Assembly (NCBI GenBank): GCA_949292185.1
Contig: CASEYP010000031.1
Coordinates: 62,001 to 126,000, forward strand
Direction: 5' to 3'
Source: an uncultured bacterium
GTDB lineage: Bacteria; Cyanobacteriota; Vampirovibrionia; Gastranaerophilales; Gastranaerophilaceae
DNA length: 64,000 nucleotides
Part shown: one piece after another, positions 24,967-33,473 of the stretch
Position numbering within the stretch: position 1 is the stretch's first letter
How the letters are laid out: every line of letters starts with the position of its first letter
The notes under the pieces: model-generated
Told to the model about the DNA's origin: nothing
The model's database searches: none
What the model saw: the letters and a program-made list of their open reading frames with translations, nothing else
Made by a program: the position numbers and the translations under genes

Positions 24967-25460
24967 TCATCAAATAACTTATTTGCAATTTCTAAATCTT
25001 CATTAGCACCTTTCAAATCTCCTAATGAAATCTTTACACAAGCTCTCATTGAATATGCTGAACTATCTTTAGGATCTAATTTAATTGCATGATTTAAATC
25101 ACTCATAGCTCCATCATTATCATTTAAATAAGATTTTGATATTCCTCGCATAACATAAAGGCTTGACATATCAGGCTTCAATTCAATAGCTTTATCTAAA
25201 TCCTTTATAGCCAATTCGTGTTCACCTAAATCACTTTCTATGGCACCTTTCCAATAATATAATTCATAATCATCCGGGTACTGCTTCATTGCACTATTAC
25301 ATTTTTCCAAAGCTTCATTGTAATCTTTAGCATTTACTAATGTACCAATTTCAGTAATAACCTGAACTTTAGCAACTGAATTTTCTTGACAATAAGCAGA
25401 TCCGCTTACACCTATACATAAACCGATAACCAACCCTGCAATTACTAAATATTTTTTCAA
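24954..25460 (-). CDS. Exported TPR-repeat protein
   Basis: 168 residues. An N-terminal signal (MKKYLVIAGLVIGLCIGVSGSAYC) includes a cysteine at the end of the hydrophobic stretch, compatible with either signal peptidase I or a poor lipobox. About four TPR units follow (~38-160): YNEALEKCNSAMKQYPDDYELYYWKG, HELAIKDLDKAIELKPD, and NDGAMSDLNHAIKLDPKDS. The start is TTG at 25460: AGGAG lies 7 nt before it and no ATG is in reach. It probably acts as a periplasmic scaffold; partners are unknown. Confidence 0.8.
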   Translation of the reverse strand: MKKYLVIAGLVIGLCIGVSGSAYCQENSVAKVQVITEIGTLVNAKDYNEALEKCNSAMKQYPDDYELYYWKGAIESDLGEHELAIKDLDKAIELKPDMSSLYVMRGISKSYLNDNDGAMSDLNHAIKLDPKDSSAYSMRACVKISLGDLKGANEDLEIANKLFDESVK

Positions 25461-25606
25461 ATTTACCGCTCCTAAATAAAAATAACCGTCCTTGATTATA
25501 ACATATTATTTGAAGAAAAACTATCCTTATATAAAAATTTATTAATTGCCAATGAGTAGTATTTATAGTACACTATAAGAGATATATAAATAAGCGGAAG
25601 GTAATT

Positions 25607-26173
25607 ATGGCAATAAAAAAAGTTTTAAAATATGGTGAAAAATCATTAAGAGAACCTTCAAAAGAAGTTCATAAAGTTTCAAAAAAAATAACAGAATTAG
25701 TAAGAGATTTATTAGATACAATGTATGCTCAAAACGGCGTTGGTCTTGCAGCTCCTCAAATTGGCGAAAATGTTAGAGTATTTGTCGTTGATGTTTCTAC
25801 AAACAACGAACCTCTAAATCCTATAGTTTTTATTAACCCAAAAATTATTAAAAAAAGTGGTGCTATAAAAAGCAATGAAGGATGTTTAAGTTTCCCGGAA
25901 GCATACACAGATGTTAAACGTTATAAAAATATTATGATTAAAGCTCTAAATGAACACGGAAAATCTTTTGTATTGGAAGCAAAAGACGGTTCATTACTTG
26001 CAAGAGCAATCCAACACGAAAATGATCACCTGGACGGAATTTTATTTATAGATCATTGCCTCAACAGATTTGAAACTGAAGAAATTCTAAAAAAACACAA
26101 CCTTCCAAATTTAGATCCTGACAAACTTATTGATGAAAAGAACCTAGAGGAAGAAATAGCTAAGAATGATTAA
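25607..26173 (+). CDS. def: Peptide deformylase
   Basis: 188 residues. It removes the formyl group from nascent proteins. The three motifs are intact: GVGLAAPQIG (~44-53), EGCLSFPEA (~95) and QHENDHLDGILFID (~139-152; His-Glu-x-x-His metal site). The GGAAGG ribosome site is clear. It overlaps fmt by 8 bases; the def-fmt pairing couples formylation and deformylation, as in many bacteria. Confidence 0.97.
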   Translation: MAIKKVLKYGEKSLREPSKEVHKVSKKITELVRDLLDTMYAQNGVGLAAPQIGENVRVFVVDVSTNNEPLNPIVFINPKIIKKSGAIKSNEGCLSFPEAYTDVKRYKNIMIKALNEHGKSFVLEAKDGSLLARAIQHENDHLDGILFIDHCLNRFETEEILKKHNLPNLDPDKLIDEKNLEEEIAKND

Positions 26174-27074
26174 AATTGTATTTTTTGGAACTCCTGATAT
26201 TGGACTAAAATCTTTAGAATATCTATACAACTCAGACAAAATAGATGTTCTTGCTGTAGTAACTCAACCTGACAAACCAGCAGGAAGAGGACATAAATTG
26301 CAAATGTCACCTATAAAAAAATTTGCCATCGAAAAAAATATTCCGGTATTACAGCCAAAATCAATACGAAAAGAACCGGAAATACAAAAAGAATTAAAAA
26401 AATTAGAACCTGACTTTTTTGTAACATTTGCTTTCGGGCAGATTTTATCTCAAGAAGTTTTGGATATTCCTAAATATGAAACAATAAATCTTCATGCCTC
26501 ATTATTACCTAAATACAGAGGTGCAAATCCTATTCAGCGAGCAATTATTAACGGAGATAAAGAAACAGGCATATGTACAATGATTACCGAACTTGGTTTA
26601 GATTGCGGAGATATATGCCAAAAATTAGTTATTCCTATATCAGATACAATGAATTGTGAACAATTATGGAAAGAAATTGCCCAAAAATCTCCGCAAATGA
26701 TTGAAGAAACACTTATCGGATTGAAAAACGGAACTCTAAACCCACAAAAACAATGTGAAGACGGGTTATGTATGGCAAATAAACTTACAAAAGAAGAATG
26801 CCAAATTGACTGGTCAAAATCTAACATTGAAATTCATAATTTAGTAAGAGGTATCTGCAGGTGTCCAAGTGCATATTTTTATTACAACGAAAAAATGATT
26901 AAAATCATAGAAGCAAAACCCATAGATGGAACCGCAGAATTAGGGCAAATTACAGCATCCAAAGAAGGTCTTGATATAGGCTGCGGCAAAGGGTTGTTAA
27001 GACTCATTACCGTAAAACCTGAAGGAAAAAGCGAAATGTCTGCAAAAGATTGGTACAACGGAGTAAAAAAATAA
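26166..27074 (+). CDS. fmt: Methionyl-tRNA formyltransferase
   Basis: 302 residues. It formylates initiator Met-tRNA using 10-formyl-THF. Motifs: FFGTPDIGLKSLEYL at the start, PDKPAGRGHKLQMSPIKKFA, INLHASLLPKYRGANPIQRAI (the catalytic Asn/His region SLLPxYRG, with Asp in ITELGLDCGDI), and WSKSNIEIHNLVRG at the C-terminal domain. It is translationally coupled to def (overlap) and followed two bases later by aroH. Confidence 0.96.
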   Translation: MIKIVFFGTPDIGLKSLEYLYNSDKIDVLAVVTQPDKPAGRGHKLQMSPIKKFAIEKNIPVLQPKSIRKEPEIQKELKKLEPDFFVTFAFGQILSQEVLDIPKYETINLHASLLPKYRGANPIQRAIINGDKETGICTMITELGLDCGDICQKLVIPISDTMNCEQLWKEIAQKSPQMIEETLIGLKNGTLNPQKQCEDGLCMANKLTKEECQIDWSKSNIEIHNLVRGICRCPSAYFYYNEKMIKIIEAKPIDGTAELGQITASKEGLDIGCGKGLLRLITVKPEGKSEMSAKDWYNGVKK

Positions 27075-27076
27075 CA

Positions 27077-27424
27077 ATGGCAACAAAAGGTATCAGAGGA
27101 GCTATTACAGTTGATTATAATTCTGAAGGAGATATAAAAAATGCGACTTTGGAATTATTAAATGAAATGATTAAGAAAAATAATATTGATAAAGATAGGA
27201 TTTCGCATGTAATTTTTACAACAACAGACGATTTAAATGCGGCATTTCCTGCAAAATTTCCAAGATTAGAACTTGGATGGACAGATGTTGCAATGATGTG
27301 CTTCCACGAACTCGACGTTCCTAATTCATTAAAAATGTGCTTAAGAATTATGATTGTAGTTAACTGTGACGTAAATTTTGAACCTGAATTTGTATATTTA
27401 AAAGGTGCATCTGGCCTAAGATAA
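27077..27424 (+). CDS. aroH: Chorismate mutase, AroH type
   Basis: 115 residues starting at the ATG at 27077 (MATKGIRGAITVD), two bases past the fmt stop. This is the monofunctional AroH class: RGAITVD..SEGDIKNATLELLNEMIKKN, FTTTDDLNAAFPAK, LGWTDVAMMCFHELDV, SLKMCLRIMI and the final VYLKGASGLR all match the Bacillus-type trimer. It converts chorismate to prephenate for Phe/Tyr synthesis. Its place at the end of a def-fmt operon is metabolically unrelated; co-expression is probably positional. Confidence 0.95.
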   Translation: MATKGIRGAITVDYNSEGDIKNATLELLNEMIKKNNIDKDRISHVIFTTTDDLNAAFPAKFPRLELGWTDVAMMCFHELDVPNSLKMCLRIMIVVNCDVNFEPEFVYLKGASGLR

Positions 27425-27472
27425 AAATAAATATAATATCTGTCGGACAATTATTAATAAGGAGTTTCCTAA

Positions 27473-27853
27473 ATGAAAAAAAATACTTTAATTATATTGG
27501 CATTGATGTTAGCAACTTGTTTATCTGCCGCCGCATGGCAAGAATTAAAAATTGAAGATGGAATAAGCATAACAAATATAACAAACATTGAAAACTACAA
27601 AAAAGTTACAGTTAAAATGCTTGATTCAGACGGTCTTTTAGGAGATTTTAAAGGGAAAAAGATAGACCATGAAATACATTCATGGGGTATTAAATGTGAT
27701 ACAAAAGAAAGCCGGCTTATCAGTTCTGAGATATACGGAGAAAACAATCAATTATTATACAACCTTGAATTAGAACATAACCAATGGGCAAAAATAGACG
27801 GTAAAGAAGGAAAAAAATTTGCACAAACATTATATAACAAAGTCTGCAAATAA
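27473..27853 (+). CDS. Small exported protein, tandem copy 1
   Basis: 126 residues. Signal peptide MKKNTLIILALMLATCLSAAA, then a mature ~105-residue domain: ISITNI...KKVTVKMLDSDGLL..FKGKKIDHEIHSWGIKCDTKESR..SSEIYGENNQLLYNLE. There are two mature cysteines (in IKCDTKES and the final KVCK). The domain is strongly similar to the next gene, a tandem duplication. The AAGGAG ribosome site is clear. Function unknown; the repeated alternation suggests a small beta-sandwich periplasmic protein. Confidence 0.75.
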   Translation: MKKNTLIILALMLATCLSAAAWQELKIEDGISITNITNIENYKKVTVKMLDSDGLLGDFKGKKIDHEIHSWGIKCDTKESRLISSEIYGENNQLLYNLELEHNQWAKIDGKEGKKFAQTLYNKVCK

Positions 27854-27891
27854 AATTTATCTGTAATACATCAAACTATAAAGGGTAATTT

Positions 27892-28275
27892 ATGAAAAAG
27901 ATTCTTATTGCAGTAATACTACTTACAACAATAGTATTGACAGCGAAAGCTCAACAGAATATTCAACTGGATAAAAGTGTAAGCATAACAAATGTTTCAA
28001 ATACGGGAAATATAAAAAAAGTTACAATTAAAATACTTGATTCAAACGGAATTATGAGTGAAGTCAATAAAAGAAAAATCTCGCATGAATTAACTTTCTG
28101 GGGAATAAAATGCGATACAAAAGAAAGTATATACTACGGCTCAGAACTGTATGGAGAAAATAATCAAATAGTCGATAAACATCATTTACCTCAAGCTTTT
28201 ACCTCATGGATAAAAATTAACATAAATGATAAAACTGACTTTGCCAAAATTCTATATGATAATGTCTGCAAATAA
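27892..28275 (+). CDS. Small exported protein, tandem copy 2
   Basis: 127 residues with signal peptide MKKILIAVILLTTIVLTAKA. It is paralogous to the gene at 27473: shared blocks are SVSITNVSN...KKVTIKILDSNG, WGIKCDTKES, SELYGENNQ and a C-terminal YDNVCK. Its own AAAGGG ribosome site lies in the 38-base spacer. Both cysteines are conserved between the copies, suggesting a disulfide. Function unknown. Confidence 0.75.
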   Translation: MKKILIAVILLTTIVLTAKAQQNIQLDKSVSITNVSNTGNIKKVTIKILDSNGIMSEVNKRKISHELTFWGIKCDTKESIYYGSELYGENNQIVDKHHLPQAFTSWIKININDKTDFAKILYDNVCK

Positions 28276-28333
28276 AAACTTCACCTGCAAATAGCAATCC
28301 GGACGGGAAACTATCTTTCTTTAGTAAATAAAC

Positions 28334-30454
28334 TTACCCTTCTTTTGACAATTCAGAAATTGACGGATCCAGCAGACGTCTGCCAACATTATCAAAAGCT
28401 ATAGAGCAAAGAGTTTTATTACCATACTTGATAATTTTTTCAATTACCCCTCTGCCATATCTTGGATGTGAAACAGTATCACCTTGTTTAAAATCAGTAC
28501 CATTGTCATCTCCAAGATCTTCTGAACCTGCAGGATATACAGGTACAACAGGTGGCTTATCTCCAACAAAAGGCGATTCTTGATATGAATTATCCTCTTC
28601 AACCGGTTCTGAGATAATATCATCATTTAAAAATTCATTTGGCTGAACAACTTGGTTATCTTCAATAAAATTCAAATCATCTTCTGTTAATGGAGAAACT
28701 TGGTCAAAATCATCAGATATAGACGTATCATCCATCAAATCGCTTTCTTGAAGATCAGCTGACGGCTCCAAATGGTCTTCATTATATGATAAATCATCTA
28801 ATTCTAAGTCAGGTTCATCTATTGAACTTTCCATAGGATCTTCTTCCATAATATTTCCAACAGGTTCAACTATTGTTGGAGAAGAAGGAACTTCAACATC
28901 AGGAACATCTACATCAGGTACATCAACAACTGATGAGTCAACAACAGGTTCAGACAGAACTGTTTTCTCCTCATCATTTACTTCAACTGCCTGATCCACA
29001 TTTACTGACGGAGATTCTACAACTTCAATTGGAGGTTGTGATATTTCAGGAATACTTGATTGATTTTCTATTGATTGTTCCTTTGAATTAGAGTCAACAT
29101 GGTTTGCTTCACCTTCTTGGTGTTCATCTACAGGAACAAAAGAATCATCTATTAATATTCTATCCCCATTTTCGTCAATTCTAACTAATATTGTATCTTC
29201 TGTTTTTGGAACAAATTGATACTTTTCACCCAATACATCATCTTTTGTCAAATCTAAATCTAAATCTGACATTTCTACAATAAATGGAATTCCTTGAGTC
29301 AATTTGCCGTAAACTACACACTCGTCATAATTTAATTTATTTAAAAATGTATTATATGCAGCAAAATCATTCGTTGCAATTTGAGGCGCAAATAAAATCA
29401 TATTTTGAGCATGCTGCTTCAATTCAGAAGCATATTTGTATGAACATGTCGTCAATATCGTTGTAAATACATGATTATGATTTATAATTTGCTTTAACAG
29501 TTTTTTATCAGAATTATCATCAGTTAATGGCAAAAATAAATATATATATTTATCCATACCCTCTAATGTGCTATGAATAAATGATATTACCTCTTTTTGT
29601 AATGACTCATGAATATCTTTAAGATTAATTATTGAACAATTCTTTTCTTCCAGTCTTTCTTTTAAAGCTAAAACTTCTTCTTTTGTATTTGCAAAAACAT
29701 TTGCATCACGATATTTTAGCAATTTATTTTTCAAAAGAGCTAACTCAGGCATTTGCATCTCTTTATATTGATTTGCAACAACATCCACAAAGTTATCAAT
29801 AGGCAAAAATTCAAAATCCAAAGTCTTTATATACTGCTCAACTGCATAAAAAATATCTTGAATAACAGCCTTTGTAGAAGGTTCAACTTCAGCCAAATCA
29901 TACTCAAAAATATATTCGATCATTTTTGAATTTAATGGAAGTTTAAAATCCTTTGTAAATTCTATCTTTGGATAATCTTCAAAATAATTATTTGTATCAA
30001 TAATAACACTTTTTTCTTTCATCTGGAAAAGCTGTCTGATACAATTTGAGATAAATGAAACCCTGTGAGAATCTTTATCAGCAAAAATTGTAAGATTACG
30101 TTCAAAAACAGAGATATCAAGATTTAACATATCTTCTTGCTGTGCAAGATTTCCGATTTTAATAGCAGTTTCTAATGGCAATAAATGCAAAAGTTCTTCT
30201 GCCGGCAAAAATGAAAGTTCTGAATTTATATTCGGAATAGAACCATCATAATTATCAACAACACCATCTGAAGTAAAAGTAAACAATAATTTTGCAATTG
30301 CAAAATTATTCACAGTATCAGATTTTAAATTCACAAATTGAGCGACATAAGATTTCTCACCTGAAGCTAATACAATAAATCTTCCTAATATAGGATTTTC
30401 AGTTTCCGTATAGGATAACTTTACCAAATTATTCTTAATCTCAAGTAATTTCAT
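28334..30454 (-). CDS. Large acidic cytoplasmic protein with UvrD-like C-terminal domain
   Basis: 706 residues. The N-terminal ~430 residues are alpha/beta and globular (LVKLSYTETENPILGRFIVLASGEKSYVAQFVN...) with no motif I recognise. Residues ~440-640 form a long low-complexity acidic linker rich in Asp, Glu, Val, Pro and Ser. The final ~50 residues (FKQGDTVSHPRYGRGVIEKIIKYGNKTLCSIAFDNVGRRLLDPSI) match the Tudor-like tail of UvrD/PcrA helicases, a module that binds RNA polymerase. A link to transcription is inferred from that tail only. The GAGAGGGC ribosome site precedes the ATG. Confidence 0.7.
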   Translation of the reverse strand: MKLLEIKNNLVKLSYTETENPILGRFIVLASGEKSYVAQFVNLKSDTVNNFAIAKLLFTFTSDGVVDNYDGSIPNINSELSFLPAEELLHLLPLETAIKIGNLAQQEDMLNLDISVFERNLTIFADKDSHRVSFISNCIRQLFQMKEKSVIIDTNNYFEDYPKIEFTKDFKLPLNSKMIEYIFEYDLAEVEPSTKAVIQDIFYAVEQYIKTLDFEFLPIDNFVDVVANQYKEMQMPELALLKNKLLKYRDANVFANTKEEVLALKERLEEKNCSIINLKDIHESLQKEVISFIHSTLEGMDKYIYLFLPLTDDNSDKKLLKQIINHNHVFTTILTTCSYKYASELKQHAQNMILFAPQIATNDFAAYNTFLNKLNYDECVVYGKLTQGIPFIVEMSDLDLDLTKDDVLGEKYQFVPKTEDTILVRIDENGDRILIDDSFVPVDEHQEGEANHVDSNSKEQSIENQSSIPEISQPPIEVVESPSVNVDQAVEVNDEEKTVLSEPVVDSSVVDVPDVDVPDVEVPSSPTIVEPVGNIMEEDPMESSIDEPDLELDDLSYNEDHLEPSADLQESDLMDDTSISDDFDQVSPLTEDDLNFIEDNQVVQPNEFLNDDIISEPVEEDNSYQESPFVGDKPPVVPVYPAGSEDLGDDNGTDFKQGDTVSHPRYGRGVIEKIIKYGNKTLCSIAFDNVGRRLLDPSISELSKEG

Positions 30455-30519
30455 CTTTGCCCTCTCTGCTTTAGAAAAATTGTACCATGAAAAATAAAGA
30501 AATATGTCTGTTTATTAAG

Positions 30520-31116
30520 TTACTTAACATTTAAAACATCTTCCAAATGATTATATATATCAATAGTCATTGGACAAATTTTCAAATTCCTGTCAACCAA
30601 ACTCTTTATTGTTAATTTATAAGATTGCAACATTGCTTTATCTAATCCATTTGTACCAACTAAACATTCTCTTATCGGATCAGCATATTCTGCCTCTCTG
30701 GTTTTAAGTTCGATTTTATCTGCCAAATATATAATCTTTTCAAAATCTGTCATTTCAATTTTACCTATAGTATGCCATCTTATTGCCGATAAAATTTCTT
30801 CATCATCTACCCCAAATTCAGTTTTGGCAACATAAGCACTAACAGGTGCGTGAAGTGTTTTATAATTCATTTTTTCTATAGGATCTACATCAAGTTTTTT
30901 ATCATCTATAATTTTTAGCAACTTTTCAACAGGGAAACATTTAGCACAATCATGAAGCAATCCTGCAAAATAAGCTCTTTGCTCATCTTGTGAATATTCT
31001 TTTGCTAACTTTGCTGCCATTTCAGCAGTCCCTATCGAATGCTCATATCTTTCATCATTTAAGTTATCTTTTAACCAAGCTAACAACTCTTCCTTACTTA
31101 TTTTTGTATAATTCAT
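30520..31116 (-). CDS. yqeK: HD-domain phosphohydrolase YqeK (Ap4A hydrolase-like)
   Basis: 198 residues. HD-superfamily hydrolase; the YqeK group splits diadenosine tetraphosphate symmetrically. Metal motif H...HD...D: YEHSIGTAEMAAKLA (~19-33), GLLHDCAKCFP (~51-61), LHAPVSAYVA and IRWHTIGKIEMTDFEKIIYLADKIE (~111-135). It overlaps nadD by 23 bases, the same nadD-yqeK order found in Firmicutes. Confidence 0.93.
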   Translation of the reverse strand: MNYTKISKEELLAWLKDNLNDERYEHSIGTAEMAAKLAKEYSQDEQRAYFAGLLHDCAKCFPVEKLLKIIDDKKLDVDPIEKMNYKTLHAPVSAYVAKTEFGVDDEEILSAIRWHTIGKIEMTDFEKIIYLADKIELKTREAEYADPIRECLVGTNGLDKAMLQSYKLTIKSLVDRNLKICPMTIDIYNHLEDVLNVK

Positions 31117-31687
31117 GTTCTTTTATATATTCCTCTACTTTTTTAGGCACTAATTGACTTATATCTTCACCTTTTTGAATTTTCTCTCTCAATTCCGTTG
31201 ATGAAATATCTTTATATGATAAAGGTTGAATTTCAAAATCTACACCTTTGTCTTTTAAATAATCATACTTTGAATTAGTAAAATTGTCCTCCCTAACAAA
31301 GACGATATATTTCACTAACTCTTTCAATTTATCAAATTCATACCAAGATTCCAAATGTTTAAATGCATCTGTTCCGATTAAAAAATTAATATTACCTTCC
31401 GGGTTATATAATTTATAAAGTTCTAAAATAGTTAAATACGTATAAGATTTGCCACCTCGCCTATATTCAATATCAGAAACTTCAAACTTTGGATAATCTG
31501 ATACGGCAAGTTTAACCATTTCCAGCCTGTCATTTGAATGTGCTAAATCGCAATGTTTATGAGGCGGATTATACGCAGGGATAAACAAAATTTTGTCAAA
31601 ATTATAATGATTCACAATATAATCAGCAACTCTTATATGAGCATTGTGAATTGGATTAAATGTACCTTGAAAAACACACAACTTCAT
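31094..31687 (-). CDS. nadD: Nicotinate-nucleotide adenylyltransferase
   Basis: 197 residues. NAD synthesis: NaMN + ATP to NaAD. The nucleotidyltransferase signature reads FQGTFNPIHNAHIRVADY (G-T-F-x-P-I-H-x-x-H), with the second motif ISSTELREKI near residue 166 and FLIGTDAFKHLESWYEF at ~101. Length is usual. It lacks a Shine-Dalgarno but has a TAAAAT/TATGAT -10 region 6-11 nt before the ATG. First gene of the nadD-yqeK pair. Confidence 0.94.
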   Translation of the reverse strand: MKLCVFQGTFNPIHNAHIRVADYIVNHYNFDKILFIPAYNPPHKHCDLAHSNDRLEMVKLAVSDYPKFEVSDIEYRRGGKSYTYLTILELYKLYNPEGNINFLIGTDAFKHLESWYEFDKLKELVKYIVFVREDNFTNSKYDYLKDKGVDFEIQPLSYKDISSTELREKIQKGEDISQLVPKKVEEYIKEHELYKNK

Positions 31688-31707
31688 ATCTAAATTTTAT
31701 CATACCA
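31688..31707 (-). promoter_or_regulatory. Promoter abutting nadD
   Basis: Read on the minus strand: TGG-TATGAT (hexamer 31704-31699) and, overlapping, TAAAAT (31699-31694) with exactly six bases TTAGAT before the ATG. No Shine-Dalgarno. Confidence 0.45.
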
Positions 31708-31727
31708 AACGATATTGGTAAATATCT

Positions 31728-32645
31728 TTAAAATAATCCGCAACTTAAATAATGATCACCACAATCAGGAATAATAGTTACAATATTTTTACCAAAATTT
31801 TCGTCACGTTTAGAAAGTTCAATAGCAGCCCAAACATTCGCACCACCTGAAATTCCTGACAAAACCCCTTCCTTTTTAGGCAACTCTTTTGTTACAGAAA
31901 TTGCATCTTCATCTTTTACAGGAATAATTTCATCTGTCAAACTTGCATCATAATTTCCGGGAACAAAATTTGCCCCAATACCTTGAAGTTTATGAGCCCC
32001 TGCATTTTTACCACCTAAAACTTGAGAATTGTATGGCTCAACTGCAACAATTTTAATTTTAGGATTTTTATTTTTCAAATTTTTTCCAACCCCTGACAAA
32101 GTTCCCCCTGTTCCAACTCCTGACACAAAAATATCAACACACCCGTCAGTATCTTTCCAGATTTCTTCTGATGTTGTTAAAATATGAGCCTTTGGATTTG
32201 AAGGATTATCAAATTGTGAGGGGATAAATGAATTTTTATATACATTTTTATGTAAATCAAATGCCTTATCTACAGCACCTTGCATACCTTTATCTGCAGG
32301 TGTTAAAACAAGTTCTGCGCCATAAGCTCTTAATAACATTCTACGTTCCATACTCATAGATTCAGGCATTGTAAGGATAAGTTTATAACCATTGATTGCA
32401 CAAATCATAGCTAACCCTATACCTGTATTTCCACTTGTTGGTTCTATTATCACAGTATCTTGATTTATTTTTCCGTCATTTTGAGCATCCAATATCATTT
32501 GCAAAGCTGCCCTATCTTTTATTGAATTTGCAGGGTTAAAATATTCAAGTTTTAAATAAATATTAGCACCTCCGGTATTTAACTTATTTAACTTTACCAT
32601 TGGAGTTTTTCCTATTAATTCAATTAAATTATTTGCAATATTCAT
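31728..32645 (-). CDS. cysK: Cysteine synthase A (O-acetylserine sulfhydrylase)
   Basis: 305 residues from the ATG at 32645, which has GGGGGAAT upstream; the in-frame ATG at 32687 has no ribosome site. PLP enzyme: the lysine of SIKDRAALQM (~42), PTSGNTGIGLAMICAINGYK (asparagine loop, ~71), SGVGTGGTLSGVGKNLKN (phosphate-binding glycine loop, ~176) and SGISGGANVWAA are all intact. It makes cysteine from O-acetylserine and sulfide. It stands alone between nadD and a prepilin. Confidence 0.95.
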   Translation of the reverse strand: MNIANNLIELIGKTPMVKLNKLNTGGANIYLKLEYFNPANSIKDRAALQMILDAQNDGKINQDTVIIEPTSGNTGIGLAMICAINGYKLILTMPESMSMERRMLLRAYGAELVLTPADKGMQGAVDKAFDLHKNVYKNSFIPSQFDNPSNPKAHILTTSEEIWKDTDGCVDIFVSGVGTGGTLSGVGKNLKNKNPKIKIVAVEPYNSQVLGGKNAGAHKLQGIGANFVPGNYDASLTDEIIPVKDEDAISVTKELPKKEGVLSGISGGANVWAAIELSKRDENFGKNIVTIIPDCGDHYLSCGLF

Positions 32646-32733
32646 AAAACATTCCCCCACTTTTATCCAATAACAAAATAATACCACAAAACCAATATTC
32701 TAAAAATTTATAATTATACTTTGTATTATGTAT

Positions 32734-32761
32734 TGAGGAGACTTTTAAAATATGTTATAAT
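32734..32761 (+). promoter_or_regulatory. Promoter of the third prepilin
   Basis: TTGAGG (32734-32739), 16-base spacer ending in TGT, then TATAAT (32756-32761). The 24 bases at 32744-32767 are identical to 50538-50561 upstream of another prepilin. Confidence 0.65.
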
Positions 32762-32791
32762 TAGAAAAAGGAATAAGCGAGGATAATTTAT

Positions 32792-33412
32792 ATGATATCA
32801 AAAAAAGTAGCCTTTACTTTAGCTGAAGTACTAATCACAATGACTATTGTAGGTACAGTTGCAGCCCTAACAATTCCGACTCTACATTATCAAAGAATTA
32901 AAAAAGAATATACAGCAAAACTTAAAAATTTCTATAGCAAAATGAATAATGCCATACTTGATATGGAAATGGATAAAGGCTCTTTTAGAGATATGCGATT
33001 ACCAACTCAAGGCAATGGATACGACTGGTACATAGACAACATAGATCCATATCTTGGACATTCTTATGTAGATAGCAATAATAAAAAAGTTTACTATAAA
33101 GACGGCTCAACAATTTTAACATTCTACACCGGAGGATGCCTTGATGTAGATTATGATGTTAATGGTGATAAAAGTCCGAATAGAGCCGGATATGACAGAT
33201 ATAGATTTTTATACTGTTTTACTGACGCTAATAGAACAAGTTGGTTTGGAAACAAAGATATTTTCTTTGGGACATACGGTTCCGGACTATCTGGAGCCGG
33301 AACAACTAGAAATAGCATGATTCAAAAATGTCAAAACGAACCTATTTGGTGCACAAGATTGTTACAAAACGACCAGTGGGAATTTAAATCTGATTATCCA
33401 TTCAAATTCTAA
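32792..33412 (+). CDS. Type IV prepilin-like protein
   Basis: 206 residues. N-terminus MISKKVA|FTLAEVLITMTIVGTVAAL with Ala before the predicted cut, Phe +1, Glu +5. A DVNGDKSPNRAGYDRYRF block matches the shared prepilin motif. Several aromatic residues and four or five cysteines (GGCLDVDYD, LYCF, KCQNEPIWC) are in the globular part. The GAGGATAA ribosome site is followed by an ATG at 32792. It is monocistronic with its own promoter and bidirectional terminator. Confidence 0.87.
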   Translation: MISKKVAFTLAEVLITMTIVGTVAALTIPTLHYQRIKKEYTAKLKNFYSKMNNAILDMEMDKGSFRDMRLPTQGNGYDWYIDNIDPYLGHSYVDSNNKKVYYKDGSTILTFYTGGCLDVDYDVNGDKSPNRAGYDRYRFLYCFTDANRTSWFGNKDIFFGTYGSGLSGAGTTRNSMIQKCQNEPIWCTRLLQNDQWEFKSDYPFKF

Positions 33413-33420
33413 TAATAAAA

Positions 33421-33451
33421 AAAGAACTATTCTACTATAGAATAGTTCTTT
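33421..33451. terminator. Bidirectional terminator after the third prepilin
   Basis: Perfect 14-bp arms 33421-33434 and 33438-33451 around CTA, A-rich before and T-rich after. It serves the prepilin and the convergent aminotransferase. Confidence 0.9.
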
Positions 33452-33473
33452 TTTATTTAAAATTTACTGTTAT

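Noticed and set aside
24877-25092. Plus-strand frame opposite the TPR gene
   Set aside because: It is the antisense shadow of the TPR protein, whose repeats are clear.
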